A stretch of DNA of 40,168 bases from Gammaproteobacteria bacterium 28-57-27 (GTDB lineage Bacteria; Pseudomonadota; Gammaproteobacteria; Halothiobacillales; Halothiobacillaceae): assembly GCA_002281735.1 (NCBI GenBank), contig NCGK01000017.1, positions 1 through 40,168 on the forward strand, in the 5' to 3' direction. Positions 23,369-32,745 of the stretch are shown in pieces. Position numbers and translations under genes: made by a program. How positions within the stretch are numbered: position 1 is the stretch's first letter; every line of letters starts with the position of its first letter. The notes below the pieces were generated by a model. It saw nothing but the letters and a program-made list of their open reading frames with translations, did no database searches and was not told where the DNA came from.

Positions 23369-24783
23369 TAGTTCACTCCTTTTGTATGGGATGGATTGGA
23401 CGACTGAGCGGAAACATTCGCAGTCACGACTGAAGATTGCCCAGCGGAAAGCGCGGCGATATACACCGCAATCGCTGCGCGCTCATCCTCCGGCAGGGGC
23501 ATCCTCGGCATGTACGGAACCTTGCCGTAATACAGCGCGCCATCGAGATAGGCCTGAATCATTTTCGGTTCAGTGGAAAATCCAAACATCGCAGGCAGTG
23601 GCCGCAAGGCGCCCTTGGGTCCCACACTGTGACAGTTGGCGCACATCACCTTGGTCAACAACTCCCCCGCACGCAGTTGGTTCTCTGGCGTAATTTTGCG
23701 CAAATCGTCAGGCACAAAATAATGGGTTGCCAACACCCCCTTAGCCTCGATCAGCGGCATATCCGAGAGCACACCCTTGCCCGGCACATCGCGCGAGAAG
23801 AACTGATTGGAGTAGATATACTGCCCAGCCACATAAGGCTTGCGCATGGATTCGCGTGAGCGCTCTTCCGGCCACAGGCCAAACAAACCAATAGCCAGCG
23901 TCATGACCACCGCAATGCTCTGGCGCAACTGCATCGGCTTCCACGCAGTCAACAGGAAATACAGCAGGGTCGCGATCAGCAACGCGCCCAGTGTGCTGCC
24001 GTATTTCGGCATCATCTGGGTTTCCATAATCAGGCGCGCGGTTGGCGGTAACGTCGCCGTGTACCACATGAACATCACCAACATGAGGAACATGCCCGCC
24101 AAGCCCATTTTGGAAAGGAAGCGCGTAATCTCGATGCGTGTTTCACGGTCTTTCAGCGTGGCGGCGATAATTCCCCCCACCGCACCGGCCACCGCAAACA
24201 TAAACGCCGTGCGAATCCCCAGATGCGCGAAGAAATTCAGGTTAAATGCGGCATCAAAGGTCGAACCCGTGTTGTACCAATGATCGTTACCCGGCCACAT
24301 CATGAAGCTCAAAATCGGCACAATCAGAATCATCGTCGCCCACGAGGCCACCGCAAACGACCAGGCAAGCTTCAGGTAGGTTTTGTTATCAATCTTGCCG
24401 ATCAAGTAGACCATGGCGTACACGCCCAGCACTTCAACAAAAAAGAACACCCACTCCGACGCCCACAGCCAGACGAAATTGTGGATCAGGCCACTGATCC
24501 CGCGTGGGCTAGCCACCGTGACCGAATACCAAATCCCTGGCCCGGTAATCGAACCGATAATGTAAGAAAACACCAACAAAAACATGCCGTACTTTTTCAG
24601 ATACACCATGATTTCTGGTTTATTTTCGCTGACGGATTTTTGTGCCAGCAAGGCAAACAGCCAAGCCGCGCCGACCGACGTATGGGATGCCAGCACGTGA
24701 ATCGTGCCGATAATACCCATCACCCACGCCGTCCCAATTCCCGGCACGTACCACTGCGGGTACAGCCCAAGCATTTCAAGCAT
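23368..24783 (-). CDS. CydA-like oxidase subunit I fused to a C-terminal cytochrome c domain
   Basis: A 471-residue inner membrane protein. The ATG at 24783 is chosen because a strong GGAGGAG lies just upstream; the TTG-led extension has none. About nine helices show bd-superfamily features: histidines 29 and 34 in TIHVLASHTSVGAAW, the glycine-rich GSITGPGIWYS turn, and a paired-glutamate helix with Glu110 and Glu117 (ASEWVFFFVEVLG), similar to Glu99/Glu107 of E. coli CydA. The quinol-loop motif GRQPW is absent. The C-terminal domain (about 370-450) holds one heme c motif, CANCH at 381-385, with candidate axial Met425 or Met428. These traits fit a cytochrome-c-oxidising branch of the bd superfamily. 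First gene of the operon. Confidence 0.82.
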   Translation of the reverse strand: MLEMLGLYPQWYVPGIGTAWVMGIIGTIHVLASHTSVGAAWLFALLAQKSVSENKPEIMVYLKKYGMFLLVFSYIIGSITGPGIWYSVTVASPRGISGLIHNFVWLWASEWVFFFVEVLGVYAMVYLIGKIDNKTYLKLAWSFAVASWATMILIVPILSFMMWPGNDHWYNTGSTFDAAFNLNFFAHLGIRTAFMFAVAGAVGGIIAATLKDRETRIEITRFLSKMGLAGMFLMLVMFMWYTATLPPTARLIMETQMMPKYGSTLGALLIATLLYFLLTAWKPMQLRQSIAVVMTLAIGLFGLWPEERSRESMRKPYVAGQYIYSNQFFSRDVPGKGVLSDMPLIEAKGVLATHYFVPDDLRKITPENQLRAGELLTKVMCANCHSVGPKGALRPLPAMFGFSTEPKMIQAYLDGALYYGKVPYMPRMPLPEDERAAIAVYIAALSAGQSSVVTANVSAQSSNPSHTKGVN

Positions 24784-24868
24784 GATGAGAACTCCTCCTG
24801 TTGTTGTCACTTGGTCAAACGCCAAGCTGAGGAGCCCTTATGCAATACCCGCACCAAAAATTAACTCA

Positions 24869-24882
24869 TTGATTTATATAAC
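24869..24882. promoter_or_regulatory. Candidate FNR/CRP-type site upstream of the bd-like oxidase operon
   Basis: The sequence TTGAT-TTAT-ATAAC has one perfect FNR half site (TTGAT) and a partial second half (ATAAC against ATCAA). It lies about 86 bases upstream of the subunit I ATG. Oxygen control of a terminal oxidase would make biological sense, but the match is partial and AT-rich sequence gives chance hits. Confidence 0.3.
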
Positions 24883-25119
24883 ATTTTAAACACAGCAAAG
24901 CAAAACCACCCCAGATAACCTAATCGGAACCGGGGTTCGTCAAGCAAGAAACGCAACACGCCTATGCACCGGTATATCAGCATTTGCTAAATCTATGCTA
25001 AATCCTTCATATAACCCTGTAATCAGGGTCACACACAGTTGAGTCAGCGTTAGATTTTCCCGCTCCGCCCTCTAGCACATATACTTGCCGCCACATTTTC
25101 AGCGTTATCCACTCATCCT
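24883..25119. promoter_or_regulatory. Divergent promoter region between the oxidase operon and glyQS
   Basis: No gene lies between the oxidase start at 24783 and glyQ at 25120. This part contains a direct repeat, GCTAAATC at 24986-24993 and 24997-25004, eleven bases apart (one helical turn), which is a common arrangement for tandem regulator binding. A perfect small inverted repeat, ACCCTG-TAAT-CAGGGT, lies at 25014-25029. I recognise no riboswitch or T-box. Confidence 0.4.
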
Positions 25120-26046
25120 ATGTCTAGCACCTACGACCTCTCCACCTTCCAAGGCCTGATCCTCGCCCTGCAAGACTACTGGGCGCGCCAAGGCTGCGCG
25201 ATTCTGCAACCGCTCGACATGGAAGTCGGCGCGGGCACCTTCCACCCCTCCACCTTCTTGCGCGCCATCGGCCCAGAGCCTTGGAGCGCGGCCTATGTGC
25301 AGCCCTCGCGCCGCCCCACCGACGGACGCTATGGCGAAAACCCCAACCGTTTGCAGCACTACTACCAATTCCAGGTCGTAATGAAACCCTCGCCGCTGGA
25401 GATTCAAGAACTGTATCTGGGCTCGCTGCGCATGTTGGGCTTCGACCCGCTGACCCACGACATCCGCTTTGTGGAAGACAACTGGGAATCGCCCACCCTC
25501 GGCGCGTGGGGCTTGGGCTGGGAAGTGTGGCTGAACGGCATGGAAGTGACCCAGTTCACCTACTTCCAGCAAGTCGGCGGCCTGGATTGCCGCCCGGTCA
25601 CCGGCGAGATCACCTACGGCCTGGAACGTCTGGCCATGTACATGCAAAACGCCGAAAGCGTGTACGACCTGATCTGGGCCAAGACCCCGCACGGGGTCAT
25701 TACCTATGGCGACGTGTACCACCAAAACGAAGTGGAGCAATCCACCTACAACTTCCAGCACGCCGATGTGAGCTATCTTTTCGGTCAGTTCGACCAATGC
25801 GAAAAAGAAGCCAAGCGTTTGATGGCACTGGATACACCGCTGCCCCTGCCCGCGTATGAACAAGTGCTCAAAGCCTCGCACAGCTTTAACCTGCTGGACG
25901 CGCGCCACGCCATTTCAGTCACCGAGCGCCAACGCTACATCCTGCGCGTGCGCGAACTGGCGCGCAGCGTGGCCGAAGCCTATTACGCCTCGCGTGAGCG
26001 GCTGGGCTTCCCGATGGTCGCTCGTTTTCAGGAGGCCGCCGTATGA
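25120..26046 (+). CDS. glyQ: Glycyl-tRNA synthetase alpha subunit
   Basis: The catalytic subunit of the bacterial alpha2-beta2 glycyl-tRNA synthetase, which charges tRNA-Gly. The start [48 protein letters not shown] and the class II motif block [31 protein letters not shown] are diagnostic. The 308 residues are close to the usual 300 or so. Its stop overlaps the glyS ATG by four bases, so the two subunits are translationally coupled. Confidence 0.98.
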   Translation: MSSTYDLSTFQGLILALQDYWARQGCAILQPLDMEVGAGTFHPSTFLRAIGPEPWSAAYVQPSRRPTDGRYGENPNRLQHYYQFQVVMKPSPLEIQELYLGSLRMLGFDPLTHDIRFVEDNWESPTLGAWGLGWEVWLNGMEVTQFTYFQQVGGLDCRPVTGEITYGLERLAMYMQNAESVYDLIWAKTPHGVITYGDVYHQNEVEQSTYNFQHADVSYLFGQFDQCEKEAKRLMALDTPLPLPAYEQVLKASHSFNLLDARHAISVTERQRYILRVRELARSVAEAYYASRERLGFPMVARFQEAAV

Positions 26047-28130
26047 ATACCCGTGATCTCCTCATCGAAATCGGCACCGAAGAACTGCCACCCAAAGCCC
26101 TCACCACGCTGGCGAATGCGCTGGCCGACGGCATCACACGCCGTCTGCACGAGGCCGGGCTGGAACCGCAAGGCCACACCGTGTATGCCGCGCCGCGCCG
26201 CTTGGCCGTGTGGGTGCAGGGTGTGCGTGAACATCAGCCGGAACGCGAGGTCGAGCGCCGTGGGCCAGCAGTGAATGCCGCCTTTGACAGCGAAGGCAAG
26301 CCCAGCAAGGCGCTGGAAGGCTTCGCCCGCTCCTGCGGCGTGACCGTCAATGAGCTTGAAGAGCTGCTCACCGACAAGGGTGCATGGATGGTGTACCGCG
26401 CCAAGCAGCCCGGTCAGGCGGCGCAAGCGCTGATTCCCGATATGGTTGCGCAGGCGCTTGATGCGCTGCCGATTCCGAAGCGTATGCGCTGGGGTGCGGG
26501 TGAAACTGCCTTTGTGCGCCCGCTGCACTGGATTGTGCTGCTGTTTGGCGCGGACGTGATTGAGGCCGAAATTTACGGCATTCAAACCGGGCGCACGACG
26601 CGCGGGCATCGCTTCCATCATCCTGAGCCATTGATTGTGCCTGCAGCGGACGAGTACGCCGCGTTACTGGAAAGCACGGGGCATGTGATCGCCGACTTTG
26701 CCACCCGCCGCGCCATGATTAAGGCACAGGTTGAATCGGCTGCGGCTGGCTTGGGCGGCCATCCGGTGCTGGATGACGACCTGCTGGATGAAGTCGCCGC
26801 GTTGACCGAATGGCCGCGCGTCATCACCGGCAATTTTGAGCCGCGCTTCCTTGATGTGCCGAAAGAAGCACTGATTTCCACCATGCAGGGCAACCAGCGC
26901 TATTTCCCGCTGCTGGATGCGGCGGGCAATCTGCTGCCGCATTTCATCACCGTAGCGAATATCGACAGCCGCGACCCGGCGGCGGTGCAACTGGGCAATG
27001 AACGTGTGATTCGACCGCGTTTCTCGGATGCTGAATTTTTCTGGAAGGAAGACCGCAAGCAGCCGCTATCCGCGCACCTCGAAAGCCTCAAGACGGTGGT
27101 GTTCCAGCAGAAGCTCGGCACCCTGTTTGATAAAACCGAGCGCGTGATGCGTCTGGCGCGCCATATCGCGGCACTCAGCGGCGCGGATTTGGAACATGCT
27201 GCACGCGCTGCCCTACTGGCCAAATGCGATTTGATGAGCGGCATGGTGGGTGAATTTCCCGAACTACAAGGCATCATGGGGCGTTATCTGGCCAAGCACG
27301 ACGGCGAAGCCGCTGTGGTGGCACAGGCATTGGACGAGGCGTACATGCCGCGCCGCGCCGGGGATGAGCTGCCCGCCAGCAGCGTGGGGCAAGCCTTGGC
27401 CTTGGCGGAACGCATTGACACGTTGGTCGGCATTTTTGCCGTGGCCAGCATGGAGCCCACCGGCTCGAAAGACCCGTTCGCCCTACGGCGTGCCGCGCTC
27501 GGCGTGTTGCGCATCCTGATCGAAAAAAATCTCGATCTGGACATGCGCGTGCTGTTGCAATTTGCTTACGCTGCGGATTTTCCCGGCGTGCGCGCTAACC
27601 ACAGCAGCGATGTCGATAAATTATTCGACTTTATGCTCGAACGTATGCGCGCCTATGCGCAAGATCGCGGTATCCGCCACGATGTGTTCGATGCTGTGCT
27701 GGCCACTCGCCCCACACGTCCACTCGACTTCGAGCAACGTATGCAGGCGGTCAACGATTTCCTCGCCCTGCCGCAAGCCGAAGCCTTGGCTGCCGCCAAC
27801 AAGCGCATCGGCAATATCCTCAAGAAGGTGGAGGGCGAACTGCCGAGCGTCATCAACGACGCCCTGCTGCTTGAGCCCGCCGAACGCGAACTGGCGAACC
27901 GCGTGCAGCAGCTCGAAGCCGAGCTCGCCCCGCTGTTCGCCGCCGGCGATTACACCGCCGCGCTGGGTAAGTTGGCGCATCTGCGTGAGGTGGTGGATGC
28001 CTTCTTCGATGGCGTGATGGTGATGGCGGACGATGTTCTGCTGCGCGACAATCGGCTGGCGTTGCTCAACCGTATGCGCGCCCTGTTCCTGCGCGTGGCG
28101 GACATCTCGCTGCTCGGCGGGACGGCCTGA
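26043..28130 (+). CDS. glyS: Glycyl-tRNA synthetase beta subunit
   Basis: The 695-residue tRNA-binding partner of GlyQ. It starts with the family opening [24 protein letters not shown] and contains the FNGQRYF-like block [30 protein letters not shown], an HD-type region ([34 protein letters not shown]) and a C-terminal helical tRNA-binding domain. Length agrees with the family (about 690). The next gene begins only ten bases after its stop, so the secreted glycosidase may be read through from the glyQS promoter. Confidence 0.98.
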   Translation: MNTRDLLIEIGTEELPPKALTTLANALADGITRRLHEAGLEPQGHTVYAAPRRLAVWVQGVREHQPEREVERRGPAVNAAFDSEGKPSKALEGFARSCGVTVNELEELLTDKGAWMVYRAKQPGQAAQALIPDMVAQALDALPIPKRMRWGAGETAFVRPLHWIVLLFGADVIEAEIYGIQTGRTTRGHRFHHPEPLIVPAADEYAALLESTGHVIADFATRRAMIKAQVESAAAGLGGHPVLDDDLLDEVAALTEWPRVITGNFEPRFLDVPKEALISTMQGNQRYFPLLDAAGNLLPHFITVANIDSRDPAAVQLGNERVIRPRFSDAEFFWKEDRKQPLSAHLESLKTVVFQQKLGTLFDKTERVMRLARHIAALSGADLEHAARAALLAKCDLMSGMVGEFPELQGIMGRYLAKHDGEAAVVAQALDEAYMPRRAGDELPASSVGQALALAERIDTLVGIFAVASMEPTGSKDPFALRRAALGVLRILIEKNLDLDMRVLLQFAYAADFPGVRANHSSDVDKLFDFMLERMRAYAQDRGIRHDVFDAVLATRPTRPLDFEQRMQAVNDFLALPQAEALAAANKRIGNILKKVEGELPSVINDALLLEPAERELANRVQQLEAELAPLFAAGDYTAALGKLAHLREVVDAFFDGVMVMADDVLLRDNRLALLNRMRALFLRVADISLLGGTA

Positions 28131-28140
28131 CGGCGGGCGC

Positions 28141-30276
28141 GTGACCATTCGTCAACTGCGTTCAAGTCTGGTCGGCGCGCTGCTGTGCGCGCTGTGCGGC
28201 ATGACCGGGGTACAGGCCGAATCCGCGAGCGCGTCAACGCCCGCGGCGACGACCGCCGCGATGACCACTGCGTCGGACAGCCTGCCGCACCGGGTTCTGG
28301 CCGACTTCGACCAGGCGCAGATCACCCGTGCGCAGCTGCGGCAACAGCTCAAAATCTGGGAATGCCCGCCCGCCAAAGTGGATAAATCAGCTCAGGGCAA
28401 AGCGAGCGCACTGCGCGCCGGGATCGTAAGCGCCAAACGCGCCGGGCAGAAGGAGAGCGCCCTGCGCCTGAGCTATACCCTCAAACCGGACAAGGCAGCG
28501 TCCACCGACGCCCCGCCGGTGTCGCGCTACGCCGGCATTGACCTTGCCTTGCCCAAACTGACGATCGCCGACTACGACCACCTGCGTCTGTGGCTGCGCC
28601 GGGATGGAAAAGCCGCGCCCAAGCTGCGCCTGCGCTTCAACAACCCGTCCTCGCTTGACGCTCCGGCCACGGCGCGCACGGACGAGGGCTTTAATGTCAT
28701 CGGCCTGGGCTCGGGCTGGAAGCAAGTGCTCATCCCGCTCAACGCGCTGAGCGGGGTGATGGCAGGCGTGGATCCAGAGAGCCTGAGTCTGGTTATTTCC
28801 AGCCCGGATCAAAGCACGCTACAGGGCGCGCTGGAGGTGGACGACATCGAACTAGTGCGCATCGGCCAGCGCGTCGGCGCGCATGAAGACCGCGCCGTCG
28901 CCGCGCAGAAAAAAGTCTGGGAAATGCAGCGCGGCGGCGAAGTGGCCGCACGCAGGGCGATCCGCGCTCGCGCCATCGAATTGCCGCCCGGCCCGCTGGT
29001 GCGCCGCGAGCCGCTGCCTGAGGACGACCAGGAATTCATCCAACAAGTGCTGCACGACACCTGGCGCGGGCTGGACGGCCTGCGCGACCGTGAAAACGGC
29101 ATGCCCTTCGACACCGTGACCTTCTTCCCCGGCGGCGGCGCGCCAGCGGTCGGCGACTACACCAATGTGACCAATATCGGCCTGTTCATGATGAACGTCA
29201 TCGCCGCCCGCGAGCTGGGGTTGGTCGATGCCACAGGCGCATCACAACGCCTGAAGCAGATCGTCACCACACTGGAAACACTCGAAACCTACCACGGCTT
29301 TTTCTTCAACTATTACGACACCACCTCGCTGGAACGCACCAGCCACTTCATTTCCTTTGTCGATTCCGCCTGGCTGTCCGCTGGACTGATGACCGCGCGC
29401 ATGGCTGAACCGGCTCTCAAGCCGCGCATCGACCGCCTACTAAAAAAACAGAATTACGCCTTCTTTTACGATGCCAACCTCGGCCAAATGGCGCACGGCT
29501 TTCACGTGCAACGCGACGCGCGCTCCAACAACCGCTACGGCCTGCTCTACTCCGAGCCGCGCCTGGGGAGCCTGATCGCCATCGGGCGCGGCGACGTGCC
29601 GGAATCGCACTGGTTCAGTCTTTCGCGCACCTTCCCCACCGACTGGACCTGGCAGAGCATGATCCCGCTCAACCGCACCCCGCGTCTGGTGGACGGCTAC
29701 AAGGTCACCGGCGGCTACTACCTGTGGCAAGGTCTGCGCTACCTGCCCTCCTGGGGCGGCAGCATGTTTGAAGCCTTGATGCCCGCGCTGGCGCTCGATG
29801 ACCAGACCTACGCGCCGCACAGCCTGGGCGCAAACGCCATTGCGCACGTCGATATTCAACGCCGCTATGCGCAAGAAGTGCTCAACCTGCCGGTGTGGGG
29901 CATGTCGCCCTCCGCCAACCCGCTCGGCGGCTATGGCGAATACGGCATCTCGATTCTGGGCGTGAAGGGCTATGACGAAAGCGTGGTCACACCGCACGCC
30001 TCCGGTCTCGCCGCCATGCTGCGTCCGCGCGAGGCCGCGCTCAACCTGCGCGAGATGGCGCAGCTCTACCCGATCTACGGCGCGTTCGGCTTTTACGATG
30101 CCGTCGAACCAAAGAGCGGCAAGGTGGCCTACAAATACCTCGCGCTGGATCAGTCCATGCTGTTTTTAGGGCTGGCGAATACCGTCAAGCCGCACCTGGT
30201 GCAACGCTATTTCGCCGCCGACCCGGACATTCGCCGCGCCCTGCCCGTGGTGCGTAGCGAGAATTTTTTCAAGTGA
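28141..30276 (+). CDS. Secreted glucoamylase-like glycosidase (DUF3131 type) with N-terminal CIA30/CBM11-like domain
   Basis: A 711-residue exported protein starting at GTG 28141, with a signal peptide (MTIRQLRSSLVGALLCALCGMTGVQA). Residues about 45-240 look like a carbohydrate-binding beta-sandwich of CIA30/CBM11 type (DHLRLWLRRDGKAAPKLRLRF; GWKQVLIPLNALSG; LEVDDIELVRIG). The rest (about 275-710) is an alpha-barrel of the DUF3131/glucoamylase-like group: GMPFDTVTFFPGGGAPAVGDYTNVTN, GFFFNYYDTTSLERTSHFISFVDSAWL, LPSWGGSMFEALMP, and GAFGFYDAVEPKSG. Relatives include beta-1,2-glucan-active enzymes, but the substrate here is not provable from sequence. It lies ten bases after glyS, and an ABC sugar-type ATPase and a beta-glucosidase are encoded within 4 kb, hinting at shared carbohydrate use. 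Confidence 0.82.
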   Translation: MTIRQLRSSLVGALLCALCGMTGVQAESASASTPAATTAAMTTASDSLPHRVLADFDQAQITRAQLRQQLKIWECPPAKVDKSAQGKASALRAGIVSAKRAGQKESALRLSYTLKPDKAASTDAPPVSRYAGIDLALPKLTIADYDHLRLWLRRDGKAAPKLRLRFNNPSSLDAPATARTDEGFNVIGLGSGWKQVLIPLNALSGVMAGVDPESLSLVISSPDQSTLQGALEVDDIELVRIGQRVGAHEDRAVAAQKKVWEMQRGGEVAARRAIRARAIELPPGPLVRREPLPEDDQEFIQQVLHDTWRGLDGLRDRENGMPFDTVTFFPGGGAPAVGDYTNVTNIGLFMMNVIAARELGLVDATGASQRLKQIVTTLETLETYHGFFFNYYDTTSLERTSHFISFVDSAWLSAGLMTARMAEPALKPRIDRLLKKQNYAFFYDANLGQMAHGFHVQRDARSNNRYGLLYSEPRLGSLIAIGRGDVPESHWFSLSRTFPTDWTWQSMIPLNRTPRLVDGYKVTGGYYLWQGLRYLPSWGGSMFEALMPALALDDQTYAPHSLGANAIAHVDIQRRYAQEVLNLPVWGMSPSANPLGGYGEYGISILGVKGYDESVVTPHASGLAAMLRPREAALNLREMAQLYPIYGAFGFYDAVEPKSGKVAYKYLALDQSMLFLGLANTVKPHLVQRYFAADPDIRRALPVVRSENFFK

Positions 30277-30296
30277 AGATCAGCTCATCGAGCCGG

Positions 30297-30326
30297 TTGC
30301 CACGCACTACAATGTAGTTCTATCAT
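30297..30326 (+). promoter_or_regulatory. brnTA promoter with embedded palindromic operator
   Basis: A -35-like TTGCCA (30297-30302) and a -10-like TATCAT (30321-30326) are 18 bases apart. Between them lies a perfect palindrome, ACTACA-A-TGTAGT (30306-30318), suited to repressor binding. Transcription would begin at or next to the brnT ATG at 30334, suggesting a leaderless message. BrnA antitoxins are known to repress their own operons. Confidence 0.6.
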
Positions 30327-30333
30327 CAAGACC

Positions 30334-30627
30334 ATGAGCAGTCTGAAATTTGAATGGGACGGTAACAAGAACGCACTCAATCAGAAGAAACATGGGGTTT
30401 CCTTTGAAGAAGCGAAAAGCGTATTCGCGGATGAGCTTGCCCGCCTTATTCCCGATCCCGACCACTCCGCAAGCGAAGAACGTTTCATTCTGCTGGGCGT
30501 GAGCGCTAATTTAAGGCTGCTGGTTGTCTGCCACTGTGAGCGAGATGCGGACACCATCCGCATTATTTCTGCGCGCAAAGCAGTTCCTTTTGAACGACGA
30601 CAATATGAAGGTGATCGCCATGCGTGA
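30334..30627 (+). CDS. brnT: BrnT family toxin
   Basis: A 97-residue type II toxin with a RelE-like fold; characterised BrnT is a ribonuclease that halts translation and is neutralised by BrnA. The family opening FEWDGNKNALNQKKHGVSFEEAKSVFADE is clear, as are the core SEERFILLGVSANLRLLVVCHCERDADTIRIISARKA and the C-terminal ERRQYE. Toxin precedes antitoxin, the usual brnTA order. No ribosome binding site is visible before the ATG and the promoter predicts a leaderless transcript. The gene follows the secreted glycosidase by 57 bases. Confidence 0.95.
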   Translation: MSSLKFEWDGNKNALNQKKHGVSFEEAKSVFADELARLIPDPDHSASEERFILLGVSANLRLLVVCHCERDADTIRIISARKAVPFERRQYEGDRHA

Positions 30628-30829
30628 TAGCTATGATTTTTCCAACAGCGTCAAGAACCCCTACGCCAAAAGGATGAAGCAACAAATCACCATCCGCGTG
30701 GATCAGGAGGCCATTGACTACTTCAAAGGCCTGGCGGAAGAGCAAGGCATCCCCTACCAAAGCCTGATTAACCTGTACCTGCGCGACTGCGCCGCCAAGC
30801 ACAAGCAACTGGATTTGTCTTGGTCATAG
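30620..30829 (+). CDS. brnA: BrnA family antitoxin
   Basis: A 69-residue antitoxin of the ribbon-helix-helix type that binds BrnT and the operon's promoter. The ATG at 30620 is preferred because AAGGTGA lies just upstream; an in-frame ATG at 30605 lacks such a site. The N-terminal part ([20 protein letters not shown]) is the BrnT-contacting segment, followed by a strand and two helices, [43 protein letters not shown]. It overlaps the brnT stop by eight bases, indicating coupled translation. Confidence 0.92.
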   Translation: MRDSYDFSNSVKNPYAKRMKQQITIRVDQEAIDYFKGLAEEQGIPYQSLINLYLRDCAAKHKQLDLSWS

Positions 30830-30870
30830 GTGGATGTTTGCGCCACCCTCAGAGTCTTGCGGATAACGCC

Positions 30871-31905
30871 ATGCACACCCCCAGCGTCGAATGCCTTGAT
30901 CTAAGCAAAACCTACCCCGGCGCGGATCGCCCGGTGATCGACGGCCTGAATCTGCAAGTCCAGCAAGGCGAGTTGCTGGTCATGGTCGGCCCATCCGGCT
31001 GCGGTAAATCCACCGTGCTGCGCATGATCGCCGGGCTGGAATCCATCAGCGCGGGTGAACTGCGCATCGGCGGCCGGAGGGTGAACGAGCTCGAACCCAA
31101 GGCGCGTGATGTGGCCATGGTATTCCAGGATTACGCGCTCTACCCGCACATGAGCGTACGCGAAAACCTCGCCTTCCCGCTGAAGATGCGCCGCGTGTCG
31201 GTGGGCGAGCAGGCACAGAAAATCGCCCGCGTCGCCGAGATGCTGCAACTGGGCGAGCTGCTTACGCGCAAGCCCGCACAACTCTCCGGCGGCCAGCGCC
31301 AGCGCGTGGCCATGGGGCGCGCCCTGATCCGCGAGGCCTCGGTGTTCTTGCTGGACGAACCGCTCTCCAACCTAGATGCCAAACTGCGCGTGCAAGTGCG
31401 TGCCGAAATCGCCGAGCTGCAGCGCCGCCTCGGCGCGACCATGCTCTACGTCACCCACGACCAGACCGAAGCCATGACCCTCGGCCAGCGCGTCGCCGTG
31501 TTCAATCAAGGACGGCTGCAACAAATCGCCACCCCGCGCGAACTCTACGAGGCTCCGGCCAACACCTTCGTCGCCGGGTTTATCGGCCAGCCTCCAATGA
31601 ATCTGCTGCCCGTGGAGGCTATCCCGCCCGCCGCCTTGCCAAACATACCTCCCGCATCAACCGCTTGGATCGGCCTGCGTGCGGAGCAACTGCGCCTGAC
31701 GGAGAACGCCGACAGCCCCCTGCGCCTGAGCGTGCAAAGCAACGAATACCTCGGCCACGAAACCCTGCTCCACGGTCAGCTTGCCGACCACAACCTCAGC
31801 CTGCGCCTCCACGGCCTGCACCTCGCCGTCCCTGGCAGCAGCCTCGCCCTGCACATTGACGGCGTACCGCTGTATTTCGACGCCAAGGGGAATAAGTTGA
31901 ACTGA
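30871..31905 (+). CDS. MalK/UgpC-type sugar ABC transporter ATPase (orphan)
   Basis: A 344-residue ATP-binding protein of the carbohydrate-import (CUT1) class. Walker [11 protein letters not shown]-loop [24 protein letters not shown], signature [43 protein letters not shown] and the switch motif [19 protein letters not shown] are intact, followed by a C-terminal TOBE region. The ATG at 30871 opens [15 protein letters not shown], in keeping with the family. No permease or binding-protein genes are near, so it must serve components encoded elsewhere, or several transporters as MsmK/MsmX-type ATPases do. The transported sugar is unknown. It begins 41 bases after brnA. Confidence 0.93.
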   Translation: MHTPSVECLDLSKTYPGADRPVIDGLNLQVQQGELLVMVGPSGCGKSTVLRMIAGLESISAGELRIGGRRVNELEPKARDVAMVFQDYALYPHMSVRENLAFPLKMRRVSVGEQAQKIARVAEMLQLGELLTRKPAQLSGGQRQRVAMGRALIREASVFLLDEPLSNLDAKLRVQVRAEIAELQRRLGATMLYVTHDQTEAMTLGQRVAVFNQGRLQQIATPRELYEAPANTFVAGFIGQPPMNLLPVEAIPPAALPNIPPASTAWIGLRAEQLRLTENADSPLRLSVQSNEYLGHETLLHGQLADHNLSLRLHGLHLAVPGSSLALHIDGVPLYFDAKGNKLN

Positions 31906-31994
31906 ACTGCTTGGACAAAAAATTCGTCAACGCGCAGCAGTAAATGACGCAGGGCAAGCTGGCGGACATACCCCCACATGTCGGGCAAAATTTC

Positions 31995-32085
31995 GGCGCA
32001 ATAAGCTTTTGCTATTGCGCCCTACGCGTGCTGAAGCTCGTAGGTTGGGGCGTGAGGCACGAACCCCCAACAACTGCATGTTGGG
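31995..32085. repeat. REP-like palindrome cluster
   Basis: A perfect hairpin GGCGCAATA (31995-32003) / TATTGCGCC (32013-32021) is followed by two overlapping hairpins that share a strand: GTTGGGG (32044-32050) with CCCCAAC (32065-32071), and CCCAACA (32066-32072) with TGTTGGG (32079-32085). These are sequence types widely dispersed in gammaproteobacterial intergenic DNA. The cluster lies between the convergent ABC ATPase gene and the hypothetical gene ending at 32106; apart from these repeats I see nothing in 31906-32105. Confidence 0.7.
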
Positions 32086-32105
32086 CTTCCGTTGTCAGCA
32101 AGCTG

Positions 32106-32639
32106 CTAGCGCGGAAGGATTACGAAACTTTTCAAGAAGGACTCCACTACAAGAGCCTGATCCTTGGTCAAGGATTTCGAATAAGCCACAGAAACCCTAA
32201 TTACCGCGCCTTTATCCATCACCCAAAATCCAAGCCCCTTAAGCGGCACTTCATTATATTTAAACCAAAATTCATAACTGAGCTTTCTTCTGCCATCACC
32301 AAAATTTTCCCATTCAGTTTTAGCTTGGTTGACCTGCCCACCCATAGATTCTATAAATTTCGCATTAGAAGCTTCCAGAAATTCCCCAGCCCTGTATTTC
32401 GTTATTTCTGCCTCTAGCGGTACTACTGTAATAGCCAAAAGCGCCCCACCATTATTGAACTTCTGTGACAATTGATAAGCGTAACCAGCATGTTTGGACG
32501 TAGGCGCTCCAATTTTTGTCGGTTTATCTGGAAAATTTGCACCGAAACCATCTTCAACACTGACCCACAAGCCAGAAGCAGCTGAAATATTAGAAATGGC
32601 AAATAAAAGCGAGCCAAGCAACAAGATTAATCGTTTCAT
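32106..32639 (-). CDS. Exported protein of unknown function
   Basis: A 177-residue protein starting at ATG 32639, with a signal peptide (MKRLILLLGSLLFAISNISAAS) and no cysteines in the predicted mature part. The mature sequence alternates strands and helices: LWVSVEDGFGANFPDKPTKI, a GALLAITVVPLEAEI segment, AGEFLEASNAKFIESMGGQV, and a final RVSVAYSKSLTKDQALVVESFLKSF. This resembles small secreted proteins with a PsbP/DUF1795-like look, but I cannot place it in a family with confidence. It lies in the AT-richer islet at about 32.1-33.2 kb, suggesting acquisition. The neighbouring minus-strand gene is about 100 bases upstream. Confidence 0.75.
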   Translation of the reverse strand: MKRLILLLGSLLFAISNISAASGLWVSVEDGFGANFPDKPTKIGAPTSKHAGYAYQLSQKFNNGGALLAITVVPLEAEITKYRAGEFLEASNAKFIESMGGQVNQAKTEWENFGDGRRKLSYEFWFKYNEVPLKGLGFWVMDKGAVIRVSVAYSKSLTKDQALVVESFLKSFVILPR

Positions 32640-32745
32640 TTCATTCGCAAATAACGTTAGACGTGAGGGGGCACCGTAGCGGCGAAGGGAACTCACAAGC
32701 GCAGCTTGTGGGCGGTTCCTCTCGACGGAGTGGATAGGCGGCTGG

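Noticed and set aside
24784..25119. Glycine riboswitch or T-box ahead of glyQ
   Set aside because: I see no conserved aptamer cores; the short palindrome at 25014-25029 is far too small.
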